A stretch of DNA of 12,111 bases, from contig JBBHKE010000144.1 of NCBI GenBank assembly GCA_037447655.1, forward strand, positions 188,001 through 200,111, read 5' to 3'. Positions 1 through 8,486 of the stretch are shown here, piece after piece. The notes below the pieces were generated by a model. That model was given only the letters and a program-made list of their open reading frames with translations, was not told the DNA's origin and did no database searches. The position numbers were made by a program, and so were the translations under genes. Source of the stretch: Zygnema cylindricum. Lineage: Eukaryota > Streptophyta > Zygnematophyceae > Zygnematales > Zygnemataceae. Position 1 is the stretch's first letter. Every line of letters starts with the position of its first letter.

Positions 1-165
1 AGTGTGCAGCCAATACTTCAAAAATTAAAACATAATTTGGGGTTTAGCTTCACCACACCTTTGTAACTTGATACTTTTAAAGTGAAACATGACGAAAATA
101 TAGTCCCATTTTACAAACAACATATAGAAGAGATCGTGTTTCAAAGAGATTCAGAGTTCACTTAC

Positions 166-2845
166 CGCATACCAAAGATCGGATCGGACAAAGTTTGCAA
201 TCCCATCCATCCAAGCCCGTCCATTAAGGAGGCAATTGTTGTTATCCCAATTTTGGCAACTAATCCATCCGGACAGTTGCCGGACATTTATGAGAAGAGC
301 ATTTTTGACATTGTTGCTGAAACAGAAACCCCCATGAAGGACAGAATGTTAGATAAGCCTAACAACAACTTTGATATGTTAAGCCTAATATGGAGGAGAC
401 AACCCCCAACAACATACTATGACATCAAGACTAAAGTTCCGACCTGCCGAATCACTAAAAAAAAGCAGTAATTTCACAATACAAGAAACTAGGGCGACGA
501 ATTCATACAATTTGCCGTTGTTAATTTTGAATCCGTTCCATTGGCCAATGCAAACGATTCCATCGAGAAGCACACCCGATGTGGCCCAGTCGTAGTAGAC
601 ACAAGTTTGGCCTCCAATTGCATAATTTTTAGTTACATAGTTTACTGAACACATGAAAATCCCAAAACATTTGAACAAATAAGCCATTACCGTGCAAAAC
701 TCGTCTTGAGCATTTTTAAAAAACGGACTACAAAGGTTCAGGCTTCGTAGAGTAGTCAAAAAACGAAAAGAAGGATCTGAAAAACCTTGACATTTGAAGA
801 GCAAACCTTTTACATGAAAAAGTTTGACATATTTACTGTTCGAAAATTGGAAAATTGAAAACAAAGAAAACATTGAAGTGGAATCTCAAACACAAACGAA
901 CCTGGGTTATGCCATTTGGCGTTAAAATAGATGGCGGCTCCATCTCCAAAATATACTTTCCAAGGCTCCACAACCAATAGGTTTCTCGAAATATTGGAGT
1001 AAAAACAATCACTAATATAGCTGGCTCCCCATCCGCAAGTTATGCCAAACCTTGTGAAGTTGTGAATGTAGTTATCGGTGATTTGTACCCCAATAGCTTC
1101 CCAATGCAAAACTACACCGACGTCACCACCTGTCTCCAAACCCAAAAAAAAGGAAACCAACAATGTAAGAGCCGAATGCGAAAAATCAAAATCCTCTTCC
1201 GTATTCATCGAATGCCGCTATAATAATGTGGTGTGCGCTTAGGTTGGCAATGATTGATAATAACATCGCTCTACCGTTCAGTAGTAAGCTTTGTGCCATA
1301 TAAAATTTCACACTAGGATAGAAACCTAGACAATTCATTTGCTTAAACGATAAAACGGGTTCACTTCATGAATACAGCGATGAAATTAGTGAACCGAAGA
1401 AACGGTAAAGAGCAAAAGATAACTTGTCCTCAGAATGGGATAGACTCCACACCGTAGATTTCACTATTTGTGAGATAAACGTTGGATTGGACGAGGTTGC
1501 TTGCGTTTCCACACAGCCCAAATCGAACAGTCGCCATAGTATCGGAGGGATTGAAAACTGTAAGATTGTTGAACGACGACGAGTACGTCCTGTAGATGTC
1601 CAATCGGCCGTTGAGAATAGACTGCAAATAATTATAAAAAGTGTTAGTGAATATTGTCGAATGTCAACCGATGTCTTCTAGTGCTGCTCCGTTAAGTCAG
1701 ACAGGAGTTACTATCCACTTTGCCAAGCATTAATTAAAATTATATTTCCAAGGTCCAGTGGCTACTTCATGTGCACCAATAATTGAACTTAAGATAAAGC
1801 CTCATTCACAACGTTTATTCATTATTTGAAGTTTATCAAATGCATATTCAAAATTTTATGCTAAATTTGCGGGAGAATTCAAACGTCGATATGCAACGCC
1901 AAAAAAACACGCAAAAGCATATGAAAAAATCGATTCTCAAAACAATGTTTTCAGTTTGAAATTAATATCCAGCGTTGATTTTAAAGTTAATGTTCACGAC
2001 ATGTGGTTCAAAAATGAAACATCGAATCAACAATGTGCAACATTAAATGTTGCAAGTGAGGATAAAGATGAAAGAATTATACATTGTAGACTAGAACTCC
2101 GTACGATTTGTAGACGTGGATCGCCGCACAAGCTACAGGGCGAATCAATCCTGATTCCGGAATATTAGGGCAAGGCGTCCTCTGATTGGCTCCAAAATAC
2201 GGGAGATCGATGTTGATCTTTGAAACGTAAACATTGTTGGCATTATAAATCGACAGCGGTACAAAATAGTCGGTTTGGGTTTTTAGCCAAATTCGAGGAC
2301 CGCTGGGGTTCAGCGGCTGCAAAATCGAGCATGCAAAGCTGCCGTTCAAAATGATAGGTGACGTCAGCGTCAAATTGGAACGGAACAGCAAGTAAACGGT
2401 TGTCGTTGTCGGATACGACAGTCGGCGGTACACGTCAGCAACCGAATTGACTTGGATTGAAACGGTTAAGTTACTCGAACAAGGGCCGTTGGATGGGACT
2501 GGATATACTGCAAGGACGCCGACATGCAAATAAGAGACACGGCGTCAGATCTACGGTCCAGATTTGCATCGAGACTAGGTCTATCTTCGAAATTGAGTGA
2601 AATATAAATCAAAGCTAAAACTGAAATTGATTGCGCATGTGTCTAGTAACCGTAAAGTCCGTACATGCCGTGACAGGTGACACCCAGGATGCAGCGCAGA
2701 AAACGACAGCGGCGACCTGCAGAAGAGAGGAAAGACAGAGCCACGTGTCAGTTTGATACAGTTGGAGCGATAGATCCGTCAAACAAGGCTGGATCTGAGT
2801 TGCCACAAAATGAATTTTCCTCCGCATTTTCTCGCCTCCGTCCAT
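166..2845 (-). CDS. Secreted right-handed beta-helix-like protein, split gene, 3' part off the window
   Basis: Seven exons read on the minus strand: 2845-2807, 2716-2665, 2507-2083, 1621-1453, 1129-902, 644-509 and 316-166, then a consensus donor GCG|GTAAGT. All acceptors end in CAG and all junction phases agree (0,1,0,1,1,2), giving exactly 400 open codons. Exon 1 plus exon 2 make a signal peptide: basic MRRK, hydrophobic IHFVAAVVFCAASWV, then SPVTA before LYPVPSNG. The start at 2845 follows an in-frame TGA; Met7 at 2827 is an alternative. The mature part is rich in Asn, Gly, Ser and short beta-strand words (SIYNANNVYVSKINI, GVQITDNYIHNFTRFGI, GIVCIGQWNGFKINNG), with many N-x-S/T sites and regularly occurring Cys. 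This rung-like pattern suits a parallel beta-helix extracellular or wall-associated protein. No catalytic residues were recognised, so no enzymatic activity is claimed. The weakest joints are the GTGGCA (exon 1) and GTGTGG (exon 4) donors. The gene continues left of base 1. Confidence 0.72.
317..2806 (-). other. Introns of the beta-helix-like gene
   Basis: Inferred introns on the minus strand are 2806-2717 (90 nt), 2664-2508 (157), 2082-1622 (461), 1452-1130 (323), 901-645 (257) and 508-317 (192). A seventh starts at 165 and leaves the window. All use GT...CAG ends with pyrimidine-rich acceptors such as ctcttctgcag, gtccttgcag, ttatttgcag and tctgtttcag. The two longest, 2082-1622 and 1452-1130, are A/T-rich. 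I see no further conserved coding stretch in them, though a small extra exon in 1452-1130 cannot be excluded. Confidence 0.6.
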
Positions 2846-2849
2846 TCCA

Positions 2850-3055
2850 TATCATCTCACATTTCTCTCACTCCTCTTCCCTCTCCTTCCCTCCTTTCCT
2901 TCCCTCTCTCCCCTTTCCTCTCTCCTTCCTCTCCTCACTCCACTCCTCTCCCTCTCTCCTCCTCTTTCACTCTCTCTCCTCCTTTTCCTCTCCCTCTCCC
3001 TCACCCTCACCCTTTTTCTTCTTCCTTTGACTCTCTCCCTCTCAGTTCCAGGTTG
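2850..3055 (-). promoter_or_regulatory. GA-rich 5' leader or proximal promoter of the beta-helix-like gene
   Basis: On the plus strand this is an almost pure pyrimidine tract of CT and CCT units. Read in the direction of the minus-strand gene it is GA-rich, ending a few bases before the putative start at 2845. GA-rich tracts just upstream of start codons are common in plant 5' leaders and are bound by GAGA-type (BPC) factors; that role is inferred here. The plus-strand open frames across it are low-complexity Ser/Pro/Leu readings and were not accepted as genes. Confidence 0.55.
2992..3012 (-). promoter_or_regulatory. Canonical G-quadruplex motif in the GA-rich leader
   Basis: The minus strand, which is the sense strand of the gene, has four runs of exactly three G separated by loops of TGA, TGA and AGA. 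This fits the G3N1-7 quadruplex rule with very short loops. It lies about 150 nt before the putative start codon, so it could fold in DNA or, if transcribed, in the mRNA leader. Confidence 0.6.
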
Positions 3056-3312
3056 GAAGCAGTCGCTGGTGAAGCGCCATCGCAAATTTTTCAGCTGACC
3101 GAAGGTTTGAAACCTGCCCGCGGAAAAAAAAATCCTATGTTGGAACCTCCCACTTGTTGCATATTTTTAACATCAAGAAAAATTATGAAAAAAAGGGAAC
3201 AAAGAAACAAACAAATCAACAAATTGGACTCAAATTGCTTACCTTTCCGTATCTCCTTTGCGAAAATTTCTTCGCCCAAATTTGATGAATGTGTCTTATC
3301 CTCTTAAAAAAT

Positions 3313-3322
3313 CCTTTTTATA
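3313..3322 (-). promoter_or_regulatory. Possible TATA box of the beta-helix-like gene
   Basis: The minus strand reads TATAAAAAGG, a good TATA-box match about 470 nt upstream of the putative start codon. If used, transcription would begin near 3285 and the GA-rich tract would be 5' leader. The surrounding sequence is A/T-rich, so the match could be chance. Confidence 0.3.
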
Positions 3323-3333
3323 TCGTCTTGAAA

Positions 3334-3359
3334 TATATAGATATAGATATAAAATATAG
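3334..3359. repeat. TA/GATA-type microsatellite
   Basis: A short run built from ATATAG and ATAGAT units, lying just upstream of the possible TATA box of the minus-strand gene. It is low-complexity sequence; no function is claimed. Confidence 0.6.
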
Positions 3360-3427
3360 ACCCGACCAATTTCTTTGATGAAATTTGGATACTTGAAGTC
3401 GCCAATCATCTCTATTTATAGGAGATA

Positions 3428-3442
3428 GAGAGAGAGAGAGAG
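3428..3442. repeat. (GA)n microsatellite
   Basis: A perfect GA dinucleotide run of seven and a half units in a wider GA-rich stretch (3421-3480). A TATTTATA word sits just before it at 3413-3420, in plus orientation, but no gene follows on that strand. Confidence 0.8.
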
Positions 3443-3591
3443 TAAGTGGGAGACCGAGAGAAAAGAGTGGGCGGAGAGATAAGTCACGTCCGACGCCGTG
3501 ACGTTTCGACAAATCTTAAAAGGGCCGCTTTCCGTACATACAGAAATTGTTCTCCGCGACAAGTTGATTCCCGATGATGCCAAAGCTTTGA

Positions 3592-3706
3592 CCACGTGGC
3601 AGTTTTTGATTTGCGTACGATGATACCGCTGTCGGTGGTAGCATTGTATACTACATCCGTACTCGTCAAAAAATAAGTCGGTGCCAACAAAGTCATTGCC
3701 ACGTGG
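3592..3706. promoter_or_regulatory. Pair of palindromic G-boxes CCACGTGG
   Basis: CCACGTGG occurs perfectly at 3592-3599 and again at 3699-3706, 107 bp apart, with TGACG-type words nearby (3498-3506). G-boxes are bound by plant bZIP and bHLH factors. The pair lies about 750 to 860 bp upstream of the beta-helix-like start codon and could be a distal promoter element of that gene; this link is inference. Confidence 0.4.
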
Positions 3707-4222
3707 AGTCACGGGAACTCGCATTACGTGACTGGAGAGTACTTTGTCGGTGGATTAATTTCGCCAATCGCGGCGCCACCTCCGTTTTGAAAATTTGCGG
3801 TCGCGCCGGAAATCGGAGGGATCTCCATTGTAACAACCGTACTGTACGGAGATCTCTCCACATCTGACTTTGCGATTTTTTATTTTTTTTGGCAAATTTC
3901 TCCCTTTTCTTTTTGGTTGTCAAAAATCGGAAGTGACACTTGTTTTAAATCGTGACCGTCCGATCGGTAAGATCTCTGTTTGCAGATGTCCAATGTCGTT
4001 TAGAGCTCGCAAATAAGTACATATTTTGTACTTCAGTGTTTTCCGGAAAAGATTTTCCATACCTGAAGACTTGGCGTGACGTGACATAAAAAAAAAAACA
4101 ATCTTTGTGACGGCAGCGGTTATTTTTGGAAGATGTACGGCAGCTGAAGTAGGAGCGTGTATTCGATGCCGACGAGATTAAGAAACTGCCACTAGCAGCC
4201 AGAAGTAACCGCTTTTCAGAAG

Positions 4223-4436
4223 TACACCCTGAATCGCTATTAGTGTTGATGTTCTTTTTGCCACTTGAAACACCTTTTCTCCGTACACGCCTGTCGGATT
4301 ATGGATCTGATGGTTGCAATTGAAAGCCAAGATCCTCACCTTCCGATCGGCAGTATCCATGCGACAAGTGTGTACGGAGAAAATATGTTTTTAAGTGGCG
4401 AAAAAGATATCAGCACTAATAGCGATACACTGTGTC
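4223..4436. mobile_element. Foldback element, MITE-like, about 214 bp
   Basis: Left arm 4231-4288 and right arm 4370-4428 are imperfect reverse complements over about 58 nt. Matching words are ATCGCTATTAGTG, GCCACTT, and TTTTCTCCGTACAC. Pairing continues weakly inside the loop (TGTCG at 4292 with CGACA at 4362; ATGGAT at 4301 with ATCCAT at 4355). The left end TACACCCTGAATCGCTATTAG matches the terminus of the element at 5243-5445; the right end matches at 17 of 21 positions. It has no coding capacity. It is most likely a non-autonomous DNA transposon, and its transcript would fold into a long hairpin. The boundary and target duplication on the right are degraded. Confidence 0.6.
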
Positions 4437-5242
4437 GCAGAGAGTCAGCTGACCTATCCCAGGTAAGCCCGAGTGACGCTGAGGAAAAGCCGGATATAGT
4501 GCGCATTCCAGATCAAATTTCATAAATATCGCGTACGTTAAATATAGGGCGTGGAGTTTCATGTTAGTGGCTTCCACTAGAGACAAAGATCCCTCACTAT
4601 CGTCCAAAGCCACCGACGTGTCGGAAAGTCTACTCAGTAATAAATATTTTTGATCTGTTAGAAGAAGACAAAACTGACACTGATACAACCCTATCTTTAA
4701 GACACGGAAAACAGCTATTAGTATCGGTTTTATATCGGTCAAAGAGTCAAAGTAAGCTTGAATAAACAATCATCGGTACTGATTCTTTAAATATGTGTCT
4801 GACAAGTAAGGACCGCTGCACGACCGTCTAGCGGACACCTAATCTGGACATCATCGACCGGAGATCTCAATTATGATGCGGCAATGTTTGTCGTATGGGC
4901 AGAGGGATATTCTCTGCTTAATTTTGTATAACGACTATTAGTTAGAGGATACGGCCTGTTTTGGTCGCTCAGATTATAATCGGACGGTCACATAATGGCC
5001 ACATAATGGCCTGACATTCGACCTGTCAGACACCTCTAATTCAGCATGAGGAATTTAATCTCCTTTTTGAAGAAGTGAAGAAAAAGTTGTAATCGGTAAT
5101 CGTTAATGCCAATCATTAACGAGGAAAAAAGTATATTACGTGCCATGCTTAAGGTTTTATCTCATGATTAAAATGTTACCTCAATTTCTGCTGGATGTCA
5201 CCCTCTGGAATCTTAGTATCGACCCAAAATCTAAATCGAAAC
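4437..5242. other. Intergenic stretch between the two inverted-repeat elements
   Basis: No coding family was recognised. Small structures seen are an exact 11-bp tandem duplication CACATAATGGC at 4989-4999 and 5000-5010, and an 8-bp inverted repeat CGTTAATG/CATTAACG at 5101-5121 around a CCAAT loop. Words like CTATTAG recur at about 4706 and 4935 and might be further decayed ends of the same short element family, but partners could not be paired. Confidence 0.45.
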
Positions 5243-5445
5243 TACACCGTGAATCGTTATTAGCCTTATGTACGCTATATCGGCACCCCAAAATTTTGAC
5301 ATTGATACCTTAAATATAATAAATTATACTATTTAAGGACGTGGACCATAATCTGCCACGTCTCCTGGCACTATATTAGAATGAATGACGCTATTTTTTT
5401 CTTTACTCTAATAATTTCTACAGTCTAATAACGATTCAAGGTGTA
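5243..5445. mobile_element. MITE with terminal inverted repeats and TA flanks, about 203 bp
   Basis: The left end 5243-5263 and the reverse complement of 5425-5445 agree at 20 of 21 positions (core TGAATCGTTATTAG). Both copies begin with TA, so the element proper could start CACC with a TA target duplication, as in Tc1/mariner-type elements. Inside, CCTTAAATA (5308-5316) and TATTTAAGG (5330-5338) form a second perfect inverted repeat. It has no open frame, so movement would need a transposase supplied elsewhere. The terminus is shared with the foldback element at 4223-4436. Superfamily assignment is inference; the TIR itself is plain in the sequence. Confidence 0.7.
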
Positions 5446-5740
5446 CCGGACAACTTAACGACAGTTCTGAAAAAGTCTTCACAACACTCGGAATTTCACA
5501 TAACCAGATTGAATTAAAAAGCGCGATGGTAAACCATTTGAGTCCAGGGGCACAAAAGGGATGGCGTGGCCAAAAATAAAAAACTACAAGCACGTGAAAA
5601 TAAAACAAAGAAAACCAACGTGAACGCATGAAATGGCGCGTAAAACAAAAGCACTCAAACCCAAAAACAAAAACACAGCAACTCACTTAAACCAACACTA
5701 TAACCCCAACCCCTACACAATTAAATATCTACCAAAAGCA
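5446..5740. other. A-rich non-coding stretch between the MITE and the retroelement relic
   Basis: The plus strand becomes markedly A/C-rich from 5560 to 5720 with few T, so the minus strand is T/G-rich. Read with the minus-strand relic just to the right, this is where its 3' untranslated part would lie. A 92-codon minus-strand open frame (5686-5408) is Phe/Cys-rich and resembles no family I know. Confidence 0.4.
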
Positions 5741-5794
5741 ACCTCTTAAGTCCCACAAGCCCGGGGAGCATGTTGAGGGAGTTCCAGAACACGT

Positions 5795-6290
5795 CGACGA
5801 TCCATAATTGTAATAGCCGATCGAAGGAGAATGGAAACTTGCACTCGTTGTAAAGCCACAGATAAACGTTGACGATAAAAGGAACTAAGGACCGAAGCAC
5901 GAGGGCTCCTAGGTCCCCGTCGCTCCAATAACTGTCGACCACACGCCCAACGCAACACCCCAAACAACCAAAGTTCTTGACCACCATCACAAAAAAAAGT
6001 CATCCATAGGGTCTCGGTGTGCATAATCACGCTCCTTCGCCTTAGCGCCATCACGAGCGGCCACCCCAACATGTTGAGCTGGTTGACCAACGATTGTAGC
6101 CGAAGTACGATTCGCCAAAACAATGTCACCAAAGATAAGATGTGACGGGCACCATCCACCAAAACAACATCGATGGGGGTTAATGGAATAATATGAGAAA
6201 CTTCCCGACGCACAGATTAGCCCCCCTCCGCATCGATAGTCGCAATAGCGTTGCGAATAGTGTCGTGTGCCTGGATCAATTCTCCCCCAG
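5795..6290 (-). pseudogene. Relic of a non-LTR-type RT-associated frame with an endonuclease-like C-terminal domain
   Basis: Read on the minus strand, one protein is spread over three frames. HDTIRNAIATIDAEGG (about 6264-6217) is followed by a TAA, then VRREVSHIIP and IDVVLVDGARH (to 6142). A one-base shift leads to LIFGDIVLAN, GVAARDGAKAKERDY and DPMDDFF. A second shift, at a run of eight T, leads to VVKNFGCLG (about 5985-5960). A third leads to SFYRQRLSVALQRVQ (5883-5839). I recall this order, DIVL...DIV-ANPT...AA...AK-KE--Y...F...E-FG-L...FYRQR-SVALQR, from the C-terminus of retroelement proteins in seed-free plant genomes. The D...D...K...K-Y spacing recalls the restriction-like endonuclease of early-branching LINEs. 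The family is from memory and the endonuclease reading is inference. It is clearly non-functional. Confidence 0.55.
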
Positions 6291-6427
6291 GGGAGCAACG
6301 AAGCAAATGGATGTCCTTTTACTCCAAGACACGGCCACACAAGAAAACTACAGAGTGAAGTAAAGGAGGATGAGGGGGGCAAGGGTGGAACTAGAGGGCG
6401 ATGGTGAATTGAAGTCTAAATCGGAGA

Positions 6428-6650
6428 GTGGATAAAATAGGCAACTTCCACGTTCCTAATTCTTCGATCGAAATCAAAACTTCCCTTTATGTACCACGCT
6501 TAGCACAAAATTTATTTTTTGTGCAAGTCGCTATGATTAACGGCGTCAAAGCAAAATTTGATGAAATGCCACATCACTCTTTTCTTTTGAGCAATGCCAT
6601 TGTCAAAGACCCATTTACTCTCATTCGCACTAGCTTTGGTTCCTTATTGT
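6428..6650 (+). pseudogene. Copia pol fragment: protease C-terminus and pre-integrase start
   Basis: One frame reads KIGNFHVPNSSIEIK, SLYVPRLAQNLFFVQVA, then NGVKAKFDE. This is the conserved block that follows the aspartic protease in Ty1/copia polyproteins (G-N-...-LYVP-L-NL...G...F). The catalytic DSG of the protease should lie about 60 codons upstream, but that sequence is not seen, so the left end is truncated. The downstream part of the same frame (to 6754) is hydrophobic and does not match the family. Confidence 0.75.
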
Positions 6651-6769
6651 ACTTTGTTACTTTGATTTTTCATGCCACATGTTTCCTCATATCTACACTA
6701 TTTGTCACACATCTTAATTTTTTGCATGTTTTTTGCCCGTTTTTAGGATTTTAAAGCGCTTACAAAAAA

Positions 6770-7245
6770 CTACATTAAATATAACAAACCGACAACGGTG
6801 GCTAGTTCATGTCTCACCATTTTCCCCCCTATCTCGCTCACAGGGAATCGCAAACTAGTTAAGTGCATCGTACATTCCTCAACAAAACGGCGTTGCCGAA
6901 AGGTACAATTGTACCTTTGTTGAAATGGCTCGCTCCATGTTATACTTTGCAGAATTGTAGTTAACCTTTTGGGTTGAGGCAGTTATATGCGCTAACTATT
7001 TTCGCAACTTCTTTCCAACAAACGCCACGCTTTGAATTACTCCCATAGATGGGCATTCCTCCTTAAAAATTGACCTCCACCACCTTCGTATCTCTAGTTG
7101 CCAAGCTTGGTACAAAGAACTCATCCAATCTGCTGAAAAACAGGGCGCTCGTGTGCTTCGCGGCACGTTTGTGGGGTATTTTTTATAACTCTAAGGCCTA
7201 CTGCATCTTGTCTCCTTTCGAACGTCGTGTGGTCAGTACACGAAC
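6770..7245 (+). pseudogene. Copia integrase, truncated and frameshifted
   Basis: TDNGG*F at 6788-6808 is the second catalytic-Asp block of the integrase core, with the usual Glu codon replaced by TAG. In another frame, 6871-6957 reads YIPQQNGVAER then FVEMARSML, the third block with its catalytic Glu, ending at a TAG (6958). TFWVEAV, LHHLRISSCQAW (from about 7072) and GTFVGY (7162-7179) continue the frame. A shift then leads to NSKAYCILSPFERRVV (7187-7234), the C-terminal copia integrase motif. The HHCC zinc-binding part and first catalytic Asp do not fit in the space before 6788, so about 130 or more codons were probably lost. Confidence 0.85.
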
Positions 7246-7840
7246 CGTTTTATTCTATAAATCCATTTTTCTCCAAACTCTCTCACGTCCTCCTCTCCCT
7301 TCTTCCCCCGTTGCCCTTTCCTCTTTTCCCTCCCTTTCTCGTCCCTCTCCGCCCGTCCAAATTAGACCAGACTTTGTTTCTCTCTCTTTCCCCATTTCCA
7401 CTAGTTTCCCGAGCTTTACGGATCCTTTTCTCCTCTTCCTTTTCCATTCTCTCCTTTTCCATTCTTTCCTTTTTTTTTGCTCCTCTTCTTAATGCCCCCA
7501 TCCTTAACACCACTCATCCCATCTCCCGTTCCACTTCTTCTCCCCATGCCTTTGACGATGATAACTTCTTTACCTTGCTTCCTACTATCCTACTCTCTCT
7601 CATTTCCGTGCCTTTAGATTCCTCAACTTCTTCATCTCCCACTTTTATCTCTTATGATCCTCATTTTCGAAACCCTCATCGATCTCGTGGCCAATTTTAT
7701 CGTCGCAGTGAAACCATGGGTCATACATCTCTCGCTTGCACCTATATAGCTTGCGCCTCTGCCTCTCTAATCTTTGCCCAACTCTCTCTTAAATACGCTC
7801 TCAAACACCTTGACTCCCAACTCTCGAAAAGTTTTGTTTA
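7246..7840 (+). pseudogene. Pyrimidine-rich linker between integrase and reverse transcriptase of element A
   Basis: From about 7270 to 7480 the plus strand is a CT/CCT-rich tract, which reads as Ser/Pro/Leu/Phe in any frame. After it comes sequence rich in Ser, Thr and Pro (SSTSSSPTF) and NPHRSRG. Copia polyproteins have a variable, low-complexity Ser/Pro-rich linker at this place, usually with an R-S-R motif near the start of RT. Apart from that, no conserved residue is claimed. The long open frame at 7227-7922 is mostly this low-complexity reading; only its last part is real copia RT. Confidence 0.55.
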
Positions 7841-8486
7841 CATAGAGTATTGTGCCCTAATAGTGAACAACACTTGGAATATTGTTCCTCTTCCTTCAGG
7901 TCGAAAAACCATCGGCTCTTAATAGGTCTTCCGTGTTAAACAAAAAGTAGACAGATTTGTCGAGAGGTAGAATGCGCCCTTGGTGGCCAAAGGCTTATGG
8001 CAAATTGAAGGTATTGATTTCATCAAAACTTATGCTCCGATTGCTTGCCTCACTTTAATTTGCACTCTTCTTGCATTTGTTGGTGAATATGATTTCCATC
8101 TTCATGAGATGGATGTCAAAAATGCCTTTTTGAACGGTGTCCTCTTAGAATATATTTAAATGCAATAACATGAAGGATTTGTGTCCTGTGGCTTTAAACA
8201 CTTAGTACTTCACATCATGAAAATCATCTACCGTCGGAAACAATCCCCTTGCATTTAGAACTATACTATTGATGCCACTATGAAACCAAAAGGTTTCACT
8301 CACATTGATGTTGATTTCAGCATTAGTTCTTGTGGCTCTATTGCTTCGATAACCATCCTTGATAAGTTTGTTGATGACGTCAACCTTGTTGGTCCCTCTC
8401 TCTCTAAAAATTCCACCCTTAAACTTTTGCAACGTCACTTTGACATGAGTGACCTCGGTGAACTTGCCTACTATCTCGGAATTTAA
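7840..8486 (+). pseudogene. Copia reverse transcriptase
   Basis: The start NNTWNIVPLPSGRKTIG (about 7867-7917) leads into VFRVKQK after a TAA. From 7980 a single frame reads LVAKGLWQIEGIDF, TYAPIA, HEMDVKNAFLNGVL, KIIYRRKQSP, MKPKGFTH, KFVDDVNLVG and FDMSDLGELAYYLGI. The catalytic Asp of MDVKNAF is at 8112-8114. The YVDD box is FVDD at 8367-8378, keeping both Asp. Stops lie at 8157, about 8166, about 8257 and 8484, but the frame is collinear with the family over roughly 500 nt, so point mutations rather than large rearrangements killed it. The usual LYGLKQ box is changed to IYRRKQ. Confidence 0.88.

Larger units (their letters stand above)
3060..4222. other. Intergenic stretch without a recognised gene
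   Basis: Apart from the TATA-like words, microsatellites and G-boxes listed separately, I recognise nothing coding here. Short minus-strand open frames at 3416-3724 and 3693-3923 show no family signature. The part from about 3480 to 3860 is richer in CG dinucleotides than its surroundings and has several gtacgga/tccgtac words. It may be promoter sequence of the minus-strand gene or an old repeat. Confidence 0.5.

Noticed and set aside
82-471. 129-codon plus-strand open frame
   Set aside because: It lies across the exon 316-166 and the intron of the minus-strand gene, has no family signature, and the phase-consistent minus-strand exon explains the region better.
2852-3085. Minus-strand Arg/Glu-rich 77-codon frame
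   Set aside because: A simple reading of the GA repeat (R, E, G codons); no folded domain or conserved motif.
2677-3307. Two plus-strand frames rich in Ser, Pro, Leu and Phe
   Set aside because: They are translations of the CT-rich tract that is the GA-rich leader of the minus-strand gene; low complexity only.
3416-3923. Three overlapping minus-strand frames
   Set aside because: No recognisable motif and no exon signals linking them with phase agreement to the beta-helix-like gene.
4178-4769. Open frames on both strands around the foldback element
   Set aside because: They follow from the inverted repeat itself and from random open sequence; no protein family was seen.
5408-5686. Minus-strand 92-codon Phe/Cys-rich frame
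   Set aside because: Composition mirrors an A/C-rich plus strand; it overlaps the MITE end and has no motif.
5771-5780. TGTTGAGGG resembling the LTR start at 9394, possible 5' LTR of element A
   Set aside because: Similarity stops after nine bases, and the region belongs to the minus-strand non-LTR relic.
7227-7922. 231-codon plus-strand frame as a single gene
   Set aside because: Most of it is a low-complexity reading of the copia linker; only the last 25 to 30 codons match the RT start.
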